From assembly GCA_938033975.1 (NCBI GenBank), contig CALHKJ010000125.1:1-14065 (forward strand): a DNA stretch of 14,065 bases, given 5' to 3'. Positions 6,568 through 13,741 of the stretch are shown one piece after another. Made by a program: the position numbers and the translations under genes. Origin of the DNA: an uncultured Saprospiraceae bacterium. GTDB lineage: Bacteria; Bacteroidota; Bacteroidia; Chitinophagales; Saprospiraceae. The notes beneath the pieces were generated by a model. The model did not search any database, was not told the origin of the DNA, and saw only the letters and a list, made by a program, of their open reading frames with translations. Position 1 is the first letter of the stretch, and every line of letters starts with the position of its first letter.

Positions 6568-8583
6568 CTAGAATGCCATATTTATCTTACAAGCAACGCG
6601 ATCAAAAGAGTAACCTTTGTTTGTTGAGGTAGCAGCTGTGTTTGTATAATAGCTGACAATTAATTGAAGCTTAGATGTTAGACGGTAACCAAGTTGAAGA
6701 TCAAGCCTTGTTGTATTCTCCATTGCTTTATCATTTATTTTTTGCAGCCCATAGGCAAACATGGCAGCGTAGAACAGTTTCTTTTTCTGATCGTAGTTAT
6801 TTCCTACATGAACAAATACTTCTCCCATGCTGTAAGCCTCTGGGGAAAAATATAAACTCGAACGATCTTCTTTAAATGACAAGTAGCTTGCATTTATTCC
6901 TAGCTTAATCAATGGAAATGCCTTAATCTCATAATACAAGGAAGAAAAGAGATTGATATTTTCATTGCCATCACTAAAAAATGATTTTGAAGAAGCTGCA
7001 TAAAATCCAGGCAACTTTGCTTTGGTAAATTGGTATTCCATCGATACCTTATTATCGACGACACCCGACTTAATTAGATCAGAGGAATAAGTAAGCGATC
7101 TTCTATTGTAAGATAATGTTGTAAAGTGATTCTTGGCTATTCGATACCTAAGATCTAATCGACCAATATAGCTCACTGTACTAATAGCCTCACTGTTTTC
7201 GTAAAGAATGGTACCCATATTAAGCCCAAAGTTCAACCGAGGACCAAGATTTATTTTATCTCCAACAAAAATTGATATTTGATCTGCTTCATTTTCTAAC
7301 AATTGATTCTTGGTAGACCTTAATCCGGTGCGTAGATGAAAATTGTGCTTATCTCCAACTGGTACATTTAATTGTACTCCTATTTCATTGGCTTCATTTG
7401 ATCCTTTATCCATGGATTGATTACCATCGATTACCAGACTCGGCTTTCTACTCTGAATAACTTGATTTTTTAATTTCCTCGCATCAAGACTTTCGGGTCT
7501 TAATAGAAGAGCAGAATCAATCATCTCAATGGCTGAGCTGTATTTATACATAGCAATATAGGCTTCAGCACGGCCCATATACAATTCATATCCTGCTTCA
7601 GGAATTGCTTCATACATGGCCAAACCATCCGCTGCATTATGGTCCCAGACTTTTAATCTGGCAGCAGCCAAATTCAAACTAAGCTCCTCACCAAATTCAA
7701 GCTTCAATACCTCTAAGTTTTTAGACGCTTGTTTAAAACTTTTAGCTGCGCCTAAAGCATTTATTTTTTGTATTGCTGCCCTCAAATAGCTTGATTTATT
7801 TTCCTTAGATACCAATGAAAGAGCTGAATCAGCATAATCAATAGCTGCCTTATCCTTATGCATCAACATGGATAAATGTGACATAATGATATTTGCCTCA
7901 AAAGATTCTTGATGGTTTTCTATACATTGCTTCAAAGCGTTCTGGGCCTTTTTATAACTTTCGACTTGAATCAATAAAATACCCTTGTTGATCAAAGCTT
8001 GCTCATCGTTTGGGTATTCAATCAAAAGATTATCTAAATAGCTAATAGCGGAATAAAACTGCTGTTCTTTTCCTAAGTTATCAGCCAACGCCAATAAAAT
8101 ATACTTTTTTGAGGCCCTTCCAGATTCACTCGTTGAGTCGATCAATAATGCTTTATTGACATAAACCAATGCCTCCTTATAGTTCCCAATTTTAAAATGA
8201 GAGTTTGCCATTCCTTGGCATGCTGTAAAATTTTGTGGATCTCTCTCTATCAGTTCAGTATATAAAGACAATGAACTCTGTGGATCCTGATTCCACAAGT
8301 AAGCTTCAGCAATATTTAGGCTCAACTCAAAATCTTTGGGAAATAGTTTTTCTGCTGTTTGAAAGATGTCTAAAGCTTTGTTTGGGTCACCAGCAAGTCC
8401 TACAGCCCTTCCAAAGCATATGTTGGCCGTCTTATCACTTGGGTTCTCTTCCAATAAATTAGAAAAGAAATGTTCAGCTTTTTTGTATTCACCATTTTCC
8501 AACAAGGCAAAGCCAGGACTCATATCTGTTTGTGCATAAACAGCATTGGTAAAGAAAATCAAGATGAATAGATATCTAAGCAT
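6568..8583 (-). CDS. TPR plus outer-membrane beta-barrel protein (PelB/BcsC/YaiO-like layout)
   Basis: 671 residues from the ATG at 8583. An in-frame TTG 18 bases upstream is rejected because the ATG starts a clean signal peptide (MLRYLFILIFFTNAVYA, cleavage near residue 18) and is preceded by AAAGAG. Residues about 20-360 are tandem helical TPR-like repeats (repeated A...A...Y/F..A...l..dP patterns, e.g. PSDKTANICFGRAVGLAGDP). Residues about 380-671 are alternating amphipathic strands ending in Phe, typical of an outer-membrane beta-barrel. The layout matches polysaccharide export proteins (PelB, PgaA, BcsC) and the smaller YaiO family. It probably spans the periplasm and forms the outer-membrane exit for the polymer made by the neighbouring genes. 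It has its own promoter region, with the same paired-repeat element as the STAS operon. The substrate cannot be known from sequence. Confidence 0.83.
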   Translation of the reverse strand: MLRYLFILIFFTNAVYAQTDMSPGFALLENGEYKKAEHFFSNLLEENPSDKTANICFGRAVGLAGDPNKALDIFQTAEKLFPKDFELSLNIAEAYLWNQDPQSSLSLYTELIERDPQNFTACQGMANSHFKIGNYKEALVYVNKALLIDSTSESGRASKKYILLALADNLGKEQQFYSAISYLDNLLIEYPNDEQALINKGILLIQVESYKKAQNALKQCIENHQESFEANIIMSHLSMLMHKDKAAIDYADSALSLVSKENKSSYLRAAIQKINALGAAKSFKQASKNLEVLKLEFGEELSLNLAAARLKVWDHNAADGLAMYEAIPEAGYELYMGRAEAYIAMYKYSSAIEMIDSALLLRPESLDARKLKNQVIQSRKPSLVIDGNQSMDKGSNEANEIGVQLNVPVGDKHNFHLRTGLRSTKNQLLENEADQISIFVGDKINLGPRLNFGLNMGTILYENSEAISTVSYIGRLDLRYRIAKNHFTTLSYNRRSLTYSSDLIKSGVVDNKVSMEYQFTKAKLPGFYAASSKSFFSDGNENINLFSSLYYEIKAFPLIKLGINASYLSFKEDRSSLYFSPEAYSMGEVFVHVGNNYDQKKKLFYAAMFAYGLQKINDKAMENTTRLDLQLGYRLTSKLQLIVSYYTNTAATSTNKGYSFDRVACKINMAF

Positions 8584-8598
8584 AATCTCTTTTGCCCA

Positions 8599-8606
8599 CA
8601 AATCTC
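8599..8606 (-). promoter_or_regulatory. Predicted -7 box of the TPR/barrel gene
   Basis: On the minus strand it reads GAGATTTG, one mismatch from TAnnTTTG, and lies 16 bases before the ATG at 8583. It is exactly 40 bases from the start of the paired repeat at 8639, the same offset as in the STAS promoter. No -33 element is obvious. Confidence 0.4.
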
Positions 8607-8638
8607 AAGGGAAAAAGGCTTGAAAGAGACGAGTATTA

Positions 8639-8671
8639 GATTTTTGGTAGGATTCCTTCGATTTTTGGCAG
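8639..8671 (-). promoter_or_regulatory. Paired 21-bp-period repeat, candidate LytTR activator site (TPR/barrel gene)
   Basis: On the plus strand two 12-base units, GATTTTTGGTAG (8639-8650) and GATTTTTGGCAG (8660-8671), differ at one base and start 21 bases apart. The inner spacer, GATTCCTTC, is also shared with the element at 6533-6553 apart from one indel. The block lies upstream of the TPR/barrel start codon and just past the PIN toxin stop. The tandem two-turn spacing fits a LytTR dimer site; the binding protein is inferred. Confidence 0.58.
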
Positions 8672-8696
8672 CGATAGAATGAAGACTAGTTGATAT

Positions 8697-9122
8697 TCAT
8701 TGGTTTATTAATTGAATTAATTCGCCTGGATTAATCACATCAATTACGGATTTCTTAAATCCTTTTTTATCTCTGGTTACTATATAGTTTAATTTTCCAA
8801 TTCTTTTCGCGCACTCAATTTGACAAGCATCTTCTAAGTCTATTGTTTCTGATTTTATCGCAAGATTCAATTCCTTCTTAGTTAAATCTTGTATTTCTAG
8901 TCTTTTTAAAATTGTTTCAATTGCTCTATTTGCTACTTTTGTTTCAATTTGTTTTTCTAAAAGATAGTACGTTGTTAAAATTGAGATTGAGGATGTATAG
9001 AGTTTCCACTTATTTTTTTTGGCTTCTTTAAATATTAAATAAGCGCCATTTGAAAATGGTTTACGATCAGCTAATAAATCAATTATTATATTGGTATCTA
9101 GAAAGAGCTTCAACTTAGCCAT
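8697..9122 (-). CDS. PIN-domain toxin (VapC-like ribonuclease)
   Basis: A 141-residue single PIN domain of normal length. The first acidic residue is Asp9 in FLDTNI; the central pair is in DLEDACQ (Asp95, Glu97, Asp98); the C-terminal part is YIVTRDKKGF then NPGEL. The family would cleave RNA with a metal ion held by these acids. The usual TRNxxDF motif is changed: Asp118 stands where Asn is usual, and Gly121 replaces the common Asp, so the fourth metal ligand may be moved or lost. The ATG overlaps the antitoxin stop by 8 bases (ATGGCTAA), a typical arrangement for coupled antitoxin-toxin translation. Target RNA is unknown. Confidence 0.87.
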   Translation of the reverse strand: MAKLKLFLDTNIIIDLLADRKPFSNGAYLIFKEAKKNKWKLYTSSISILTTYYLLEKQIETKVANRAIETILKRLEIQDLTKKELNLAIKSETIDLEDACQIECAKRIGKLNYIVTRDKKGFKKSVIDVINPGELIQLINQ

Positions 9123-9354
9123 GTTTTTTAATTCTTAGTTCGCGTGATTCTTTTTTGAGATCAAAATCTTCTGGCAAGCTTATGATACCTCTTATAGAAT
9201 CGAGTTCAGAATCACCAAGTTCAGGTTCTTGAGAGGTGATCTTTTCTAGATATGATTCAATCAATTGAGAAAGACTTTGATTATTTCCTTTGGCATAGCG
9301 TTTTGCCTTTTCTATTACCGACTTCTTTAATGATAATGTTAGCTTGGAGCTCAT
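9115..9354 (-). CDS. DUF6364-type antitoxin (ribbon-helix-helix-like)
   Basis: 79 residues from the ATG at 9354. A TTG-started extension of 16 residues is possible but runs through the promoter and operator, so the ATG is preferred. The N-terminus, KLTLSLKKSVIEKAKRYAKG, followed by SLSQLIESYLEKIT, has the strand-helix-helix pattern of DUF6364/RHH antitoxins. The rest is acidic and Ser/Leu-rich and probably wraps the toxin. It should neutralise the PIN toxin and repress the operon by binding the palindromes at 9352-9383. Confidence 0.83.
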   Translation of the reverse strand: MSSKLTLSLKKSVIEKAKRYAKGNNQSLSQLIESYLEKITSQEPELGDSELDSIRGIISLPEDFDLKKESRELRIKKHG

Positions 9355-9383
9355 ACGTATGAATTTATACAAATATACGTATA
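9352..9383. promoter_or_regulatory. Two palindromic operators of the toxin-antitoxin operon
   Basis: Two perfect 10-bp palindromes, CATACGTATG (9352-9361) and TATACGTATA (9374-9383), share the core ATACGTAT with centres 22 bp apart, about two helical turns. The first contains the antitoxin start codon and the second overlaps the -7 box. RHH antitoxins commonly autorepress through such paired sites; repressor identity is inferred from adjacency. Confidence 0.65.
9370..9377 (-). promoter_or_regulatory. Predicted -7 box of the toxin-antitoxin operon
   Basis: TATATTTG on the minus strand, an exact TAnnTTTG match, with TTG triplets about 20 bases upstream (complement of 9398-9403) as a possible -33 element. 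It gives a very short leader of about 10 nt before the ATG at 9354. It overlaps the second palindrome, so repressor binding would block it. Confidence 0.55.
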
Positions 9384-9458
9384 ATAAATGTGTACCCAAC
9401 AATAGCTATTTGGCTAATAATTACCTAGTACAGCTTTGTAACTCTTACGATATCTGGC

Positions 9459-10160
9459 TTAATTTAGAATATTCAGGCTCTTCATCAAGGTAGGCTTATT
9501 GGCCCGACTAATTGGAATCACTTTTTTGGCAATCACAATGTTGCTGTCCTCAATGTCAATGATTTTGTCCAAATTGACAATAAAGGATCTGTGCACCTTC
9601 ATCAATCTTGGATGATTCAGTTTAGCATTGATCGTTTTTAATGCACCATGAAAAACATGCACTTTGGTATCTGTAATGATCTTGATGTAATCACCAACAT
9701 TTTCAAAATATAAGATATTGTCGTAAGGTATCCTGATATATTTCCCATCCACCCTAAGATAGATTTCTGATTTTGAGCTGCTCAAAGCAACTGCCTTCAA
9801 GTCCTCTTCTATTTTTATCGCTTTCTCTACTGCCCTATCAAATCGTATTGCCTCTATTGGTTTCTTAATAAAGTCTGTTACTTCATATTCGAAAGCTTCA
9901 TATGCGTAGTCCTTATTAGAGGTTGTGAAGATTACTTGAGGTAACTTCTTTAGATTTTCTAAAAGTTCAAAGCCACTGATTCCTGGCATTTCAATGTCAA
10001 GGAACATCAAGTCAACTTCATTACTTTCTAAGTATTGAAGTGCCGCTTCTCCATTTTCAAAGCTATCTATCAAATCAATGTTATTTGATTTTTCACAAAG
10101 TCTCAGAATAGACTTATTGGCTAAGATTTCATCTTCAACAACTATTGATCTTAATTTCAT
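9459..10160 (-). CDS. LytTR-family response regulator
   Basis: 233 residues. The receiver domain is at about 3-115, with acidic Glu9/Asp10 after IVV, phospho-acceptor Asp55 in FLDIEMPG, Thr79/Thr80 in IFTT and Lys100 before Pro101. The LytTR DNA-binding domain is at about 133-231: LRVDGKYIRIPYDNILYFE, the VHVFHGAL segment, RLMKVHRSFIVNLDKI and a final helix. It would be phosphorylated by the upstream kinase, probably through its HPt domain, and bind tandem repeats about 21 bp apart. Its ATG overlaps the kinase stop by 4 bases (ATGA), so it is the third gene of the H-NOX operon. Targets are not shown by sequence; the paired repeats at 6521-6553 and 8639-8671 are candidates. Confidence 0.93.
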   Translation of the reverse strand: MKLRSIVVEDEILANKSILRLCEKSNNIDLIDSFENGEAALQYLESNEVDLMFLDIEMPGISGFELLENLKKLPQVIFTTSNKDYAYEAFEYEVTDFIKKPIEAIRFDRAVEKAIKIEEDLKAVALSSSKSEIYLRVDGKYIRIPYDNILYFENVGDYIKIITDTKVHVFHGALKTINAKLNHPRLMKVHRSFIVNLDKIIDIEDSNIVIAKKVIPISRANKPTLMKSLNILN

Positions 10161-11851
10161 TGTAATTCTAGTTTGCTTTGTATATCAGAAAGTTCTACTC
10201 GCACAGCTTCCAAAACTCCAGGAATAATTGCATCAATTTCACCAAATAATGATTTTACTTTTTCCTTTTCACCAAGCTTTGCTGCATTTTCCAGTTCTAA
10301 GAGTTGATCAGAAATTTCTTTTATCCCGACCATCCCAAAGGTTGGTTTTATTTTATGACTCAACCTCTGCACTTCAGCCATATCTTGCTTTTCTACTCTT
10401 TTCTTCAATGCAGATAATTCCACAGGAGTTATTTCTAAAAAGGTTTGAAAAATATCTTTGGCGTAGTCTAAATCATCATCGTATAATAACTTTAATTGCT
10501 CTTTGTCCAAACAAAGTGTTTGAGATTCCTTGCCGACTGGCATAGCATCTAATTTTATAAATCTAGATAGAACATCTGCCAATTGTTTTGGGTTGAAAGG
10601 CTTAGGTACAAAATCATCCATACCATTTGATATTGCCCCTTGTTTCTTAGTCAGCAAAGTAGATGCCGTAAGTGCAATGATGGGGATATCATGGTTAGGG
10701 TTTGACGGCTTTCTTACATTTTTAGTGCATTCATAGCCATCCATGATTGGCATTTGAATATCCATAAGCATTAAACTGTACTTATTTTTCAAACTCAAAT
10801 CCAAACCAACTTGTCCATTTTCTGCTATCTCATATGGTAATTTCCACTTTTCTAAAAGCTTGGACAGATACTTTTGATTCATTATGTTATCCTCCAGTAT
10901 CAAGATTGGATTTGTAATATTTTCAAATCCAATCTGATCAGAAAAAACATTTTTTGAGTTTTCTACTAATGCATCAGTTTTTAAGAAATCAAGGATGAAA
11001 AAAAACTTTGTCCCTACTTGTTCTTGGCTTTCTACATGTATCTCTCCCCCCATTTTGTCAATCAATTTTTTAGTGATTGCCAAACCTAATCCGGTACCTC
11101 CATAGTCAGAATAAATATTTGCAGTTGCCTGCTTAAATTCATCAAAGATTTCAGTCTGTTTGGATTCTGAGATTCCAATTCCCGTATCTTCAATCTCAAT
11201 TTTAATTTTGTATTGATCTTTTTTCTCGTTTAGAACAATTGCCCTTATTATTATTTTTCCCCTTTCGGTAAATTTCTCAGCATTCCCTACTAAGTTGAGA
11301 AAGATTTGGTTGAGAATTAGTTCGTCACTAAGAATAAGATTTTTGATTTTGGGATCCACTTCCGTAAATATTTCTACAGGCTTTGAATCCAACCTTACTT
11401 TGAAAGTCTTCTCCACTCCCGCAATTAATTCAGGAAGGTTGACAGGTAAGTTTCTTATTTCAATTTTACCTGCTTCAATTTTTGATAAGTCTAGCAGATC
11501 AGAAATAAGTGCTTGAAGAATATTTGCAGAACTAGATAAGATATCCAAATAATCCAATTGATCGTCACTTAGTTCAGAGTCTCTCATTAGATGAGACATA
11601 CCTATTATTGCGTTTAATGGTGTTCTGATTTCATGACTCATGTTGGCCAAAAAAGTCTTCTGAGCATTTTGAGCTTGCTCTGCAATCAATTTTGCTTTTC
11701 GTAATTCTGACGTTCGGTCTTCGACTTGCTTTTCTAGATCTTGATTTAAAGCGAATAATTGAAGCGCTTTGTCTTCAAGTATTTTCTCAGCTTGTTTTCG
11801 TGCAGCAATAGCACGTTTCAATTTTTTTTCTAGAGAAGAATTTTCCATCAT
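10157..11851 (-). CDS. Hybrid histidine kinase with REC and HPt, no sensor domain
   Basis: A 564-residue soluble protein. Order: coiled coil (about 5-65); HisKA with His73 in SHEIRTPLN; HATPase_c with N-box Asn190, G1 EDTGIGIS (about 221-228) and G2 GGTGLGLA (about 251-258); receiver domain (about 315-433) with Asp364 in LMDIQMP and the Lys in PKPF; HPt domain (about 450-555) with His499 in RLSHKIKP. There are no transmembrane, PAS or GAF segments, so the signal must come from another protein. The gene overlaps the H-NOX stop and the LytTR start by 4 bases each (ATGA both times), and H-NOX proteins are known to control such kinases in trans. The expected relay is His73 to Asp364 to His499 to Asp55 of the LytTR regulator. 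The first Met is at 11851; a second ATG follows immediately. Confidence 0.94.
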   Translation of the reverse strand: MMENSSLEKKLKRAIAARKQAEKILEDKALQLFALNQDLEKQVEDRTSELRKAKLIAEQAQNAQKTFLANMSHEIRTPLNAIIGMSHLMRDSELSDDQLDYLDILSSSANILQALISDLLDLSKIEAGKIEIRNLPVNLPELIAGVEKTFKVRLDSKPVEIFTEVDPKIKNLILSDELILNQIFLNLVGNAEKFTERGKIIIRAIVLNEKKDQYKIKIEIEDTGIGISESKQTEIFDEFKQATANIYSDYGGTGLGLAITKKLIDKMGGEIHVESQEQVGTKFFFILDFLKTDALVENSKNVFSDQIGFENITNPILILEDNIMNQKYLSKLLEKWKLPYEIAENGQVGLDLSLKNKYSLMLMDIQMPIMDGYECTKNVRKPSNPNHDIPIIALTASTLLTKKQGAISNGMDDFVPKPFNPKQLADVLSRFIKLDAMPVGKESQTLCLDKEQLKLLYDDDLDYAKDIFQTFLEITPVELSALKKRVEKQDMAEVQRLSHKIKPTFGMVGIKEISDQLLELENAAKLGEKEKVKSLFGEIDAIIPGVLEAVRVELSDIQSKLELQ

Positions 11852-12387
11852 TCTATTGTTATGACAAATTTTACAACGCTACCATCCTCTTCGATGAATT
11901 CTTTTTGAATATCACCAACAGTTTTATAATAAAGCAAGGTTTTGAAAATTAGTCCTTCCGCAAAATCACTCATCTTTCTAGATGATCGATAGATAAGCTC
12001 TAAAGTTTTATCATTAATTCTTTTAGAATCAAATGCGGGTAATTGGGCATCGGGATATAATTTTTTGACTTCAACATGAATGTGGTTTTCAATTGACTCC
12101 AAAAAATCAAAAGCATTGGTCTGCTGTTCAAAGAAAACAGTGTAGTTCTTTTCAAAGGTATGGAAAAGGTACTTGCCATAGCTGTTCATTAAGGTAGGTA
12201 TGTCAATTTTTGTACTTTTCGACAGATTGCCTAATAATTGTCTCATCTCGCTAAACTCATAGGTCCCGATTGCTGTGTACACTCCATCAGATTCGAGATC
12301 TGATGCTTCAATAATTTCATCTACCATGTCATAGCCAAACTCCTTTTCAACCATTTCTAAAAACTCAGTAAATACAATTCCTTTCAT
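11848..12387 (-). CDS. H-NOX haem nitric-oxide sensor
   Basis: 179 residues from the ATG at 12387, giving the canonical H-NOX start MKGIVFTEF; a TTG two codons upstream is rejected. The proximal haem ligand is His104 in IHVEVKKLYP, followed by the P.A.LP segment, and the haem-propionate YxSxR motif is Tyr133-Ser135-Arg137. The position that is Tyr140 in the O2-binding Thermoanaerobacter protein aligns with Phe142 here, so no distal Tyr is present and an NO-selective haem is expected. It is a cytoplasmic stand-alone sensor. It is first in the operon and overlaps the hybrid kinase gene by 4 bases, as in known H-NOX/kinase pairs. Ligand selectivity is inferred from motif alignment only. Confidence 0.93.
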   Translation of the reverse strand: MKGIVFTEFLEMVEKEFGYDMVDEIIEASDLESDGVYTAIGTYEFSEMRQLLGNLSKSTKIDIPTLMNSYGKYLFHTFEKNYTVFFEQQTNAFDFLESIENHIHVEVKKLYPDAQLPAFDSKRINDKTLELIYRSSRKMSDFAEGLIFKTLLYYKTVGDIQKEFIEEDGSVVKFVITIE

Positions 12388-12638
12388 AATCAATGATTTG
12401 AAATAAATCTGTCTATGAAAGACAAACTCATGTATGTTTATTAATCTAAATTCAATAAATCAGTAAAAGTGGGGTTGAAAGCAAACTGGTAATAAGGGAT
12501 GCAATTACGCTAATGCTAGAAAGTTACTACCTTTTTAGTTTTTAAAACAAATTTTGAACCAAGATAAATCAGATAGAGCATCCAATTAAAGCAGCATTGT
12601 TGGGCTTAGCGGTCGATTAAGCCCAAAGTAAGACAGAT
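12388..12638. other. Intergenic region between H-NOX and MscS genes
   Basis: The longest gap in the window (251 bp). It contains a possible H-NOX -7 box, TGAGTTTG on the minus strand (12423-12430, one mismatch from TAnnTTTG), about 36 bases before the ATG. It also holds a hairpin next to the MscS stop and is nearly spanned by a 13-bp inverted repeat. No small ORF or copy of the paired LytTR-like repeat was seen. Confidence 0.5.
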
Positions 12639-12643
12639 TTATT
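12402..12643. repeat. 13-bp perfect inverted repeat bracketing the intergenic region
   Basis: AATAAATCTGTCT at 12402-12414 is the exact reverse complement of AGACAGATTTATT at 12631-12643, with 216 bases between. The right copy overlaps the MscS stop codon. It could be the terminal repeats of a decayed miniature element or AT-rich chance; no target-site duplication is clear. Confidence 0.45.
12600..12626 (-). terminator. Hairpin, possible MscS transcription terminator
   Basis: TTGGGCTTA and TAAGCCCAA form a perfect 9-bp stem with a 9-base loop, 13 bases after the MscS stop. On the minus strand the run after it is not a strong T-tract, so termination is likely but not certain. Confidence 0.5.
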
Positions 12644-13700
12644 CCTTTGCTAACTCATCAATTTTGGAATCAATCCTATCAATTAACTTCTGTTTAACCT
12701 CTAGTGAAGAGGCTATCTTTTTTTGAATTGTTTCCTTGGTTTCAAGGTCGTCTGCTGCTTTGAGTTCATCGTTTAATTTGGAAAGCTTAGCATCTATTGA
12801 TTGCAAATACTGTTTTCTAGATTCAATCCCTTCAGCCTCATTTGCCTTATCAAATATCTTATTCTCAGCTTTAGCGGATTTATCTTCTTGTGCTTTATCA
12901 ACTTGTTTGATAAACTTAGGAATAAATACTGTTTCGTTTACCTGTCGTTGATTAACAAAGCGAGGAGACACTATTTCGATTCCTACTTTATGCAACTCAT
13001 CAACCACCATCGCATTCAATCTCGATTTTGAACTGATGATTGTTTTGACGTTTTCTAATAAGCCTTGCACCTTATATACAATGGTAAAATCACCAAGAGA
13101 AGTAATAAGTACAAATGGATCTTTCAGTCCTGCTTCTGTTGCCGCCTTAATAAGTGCCTTCTCAATTTTATGTCTATCAACATCATATCCCAAAGACACC
13201 TCTGAAAAAATAAAGGTCCCCGAAGACCTAGTCACTTTCACTGGATTACTTGCCAAGAAAAGGTTGGGCAAAGTTGTAAGGTCTCTGTTCTCTGTTTGAA
13301 CTTCTGTATGGAACAATCCCATCTCTGTAACTCTTCCATAAATGTCATTGACCAGTACAAAATCACCAGGCTTGAAATTCTTAACCAACTTAAGCATGAT
13401 TCCCGCCAATGCATTTCCAATGAAAGTAGCTGAAGAAAGAGCAAGTACAGCAGATATTACAATCCCAATTATATTGGTTACCTCCTTTTTAATTTCAGGA
13501 GACATTGGGACAGCTAGTATGACAGAAATGATTCCTGTCAACACAATTAGAAATAAAATAATAGATCTTATTAGAGAGGTATCTGTGTTTCCCTTTACTT
13601 GTCTATTTAATAAAAGTTTGACTGCATAATAAAGGAAAATAAAAAAGACGGTGGTGAGAATGGTATATATAATTGGAAAATCCTGAAAAAGTGTGTCCAT
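12639..13700 (-). CDS. MscS-family mechanosensitive channel
   Basis: 353 residues. Transmembrane segments lie at about 9-31, 43-64 and 73-105. The last is the Ala/Gly-rich pore helix ending in GNALAGIMLKLVKNFKPGDF, the MscS signature, followed by the beta domain (VNDIYGRVTEMGLFHTEV, LPNLFLASNPV) and the alpha/beta cytoplasmic domain with SLGDFTIVYKV. A Lys/Glu-rich coiled coil (about 270-353) extends the C-terminus beyond the short E. coli-type layout. It opens under membrane tension to release solutes. The gene has its own -7 box in front and a hairpin behind, so it is probably monocistronic. No link to the H-NOX operon is shown. Confidence 0.93.
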   Translation of the reverse strand: MDTLFQDFPIIYTILTTVFFIFLYYAVKLLLNRQVKGNTDTSLIRSIILFLIVLTGIISVILAVPMSPEIKKEVTNIIGIVISAVLALSSATFIGNALAGIMLKLVKNFKPGDFVLVNDIYGRVTEMGLFHTEVQTENRDLTTLPNLFLASNPVKVTRSSGTFIFSEVSLGYDVDRHKIEKALIKAATEAGLKDPFVLITSLGDFTIVYKVQGLLENVKTIISSKSRLNAMVVDELHKVGIEIVSPRFVNQRQVNETVFIPKFIKQVDKAQEDKSAKAENKIFDKANEAEGIESRKQYLQSIDAKLSKLNDELKAADDLETKETIQKKIASSLEVKQKLIDRIDSKIDELAKE

Positions 13701-13731
13701 TGTTTTGCTTTTATATAATCAGAAACATAGG

Positions 13732-13740
13732 GCAAACTTA
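13732..13740 (-). promoter_or_regulatory. Predicted -7 box of the MscS gene
   Basis: TAAGTTTGC on the minus strand, an exact match to TAnnTTTGC, ending 31 bases before the MscS ATG and starting next to the gldD stop. No good -33 TTTG is found at the usual distance. Confidence 0.5.
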
Positions 13741-13741
13741 A

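Noticed and set aside
2..8583. Naming the polysaccharide genes pelA, pelB, pelF and pelG
   Set aside because: Only the parts list matches; lengths, the hydrolase family and the missing polymerase/receptor genes do not support orthology.
9355..9402. TTG-started extension of the antitoxin
   Set aside because: It would translate through the predicted -7 box and both operators; the ATG at 9354 gives the usual family N-terminus.
9403..9416. Terminator hairpin after the LytTR gene
   Set aside because: The stem is only 4 bp (TAGC/GCTA) with no T-run on the minus strand, and it overlaps the toxin-antitoxin promoter region.
12423..12540. Copy of the LytTR-like repeat in front of the H-NOX operon (autoregulation)
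   Set aside because: The T-rich stretch near 12527-12545 does not match the repeat unit and has no partner 21 bp away.
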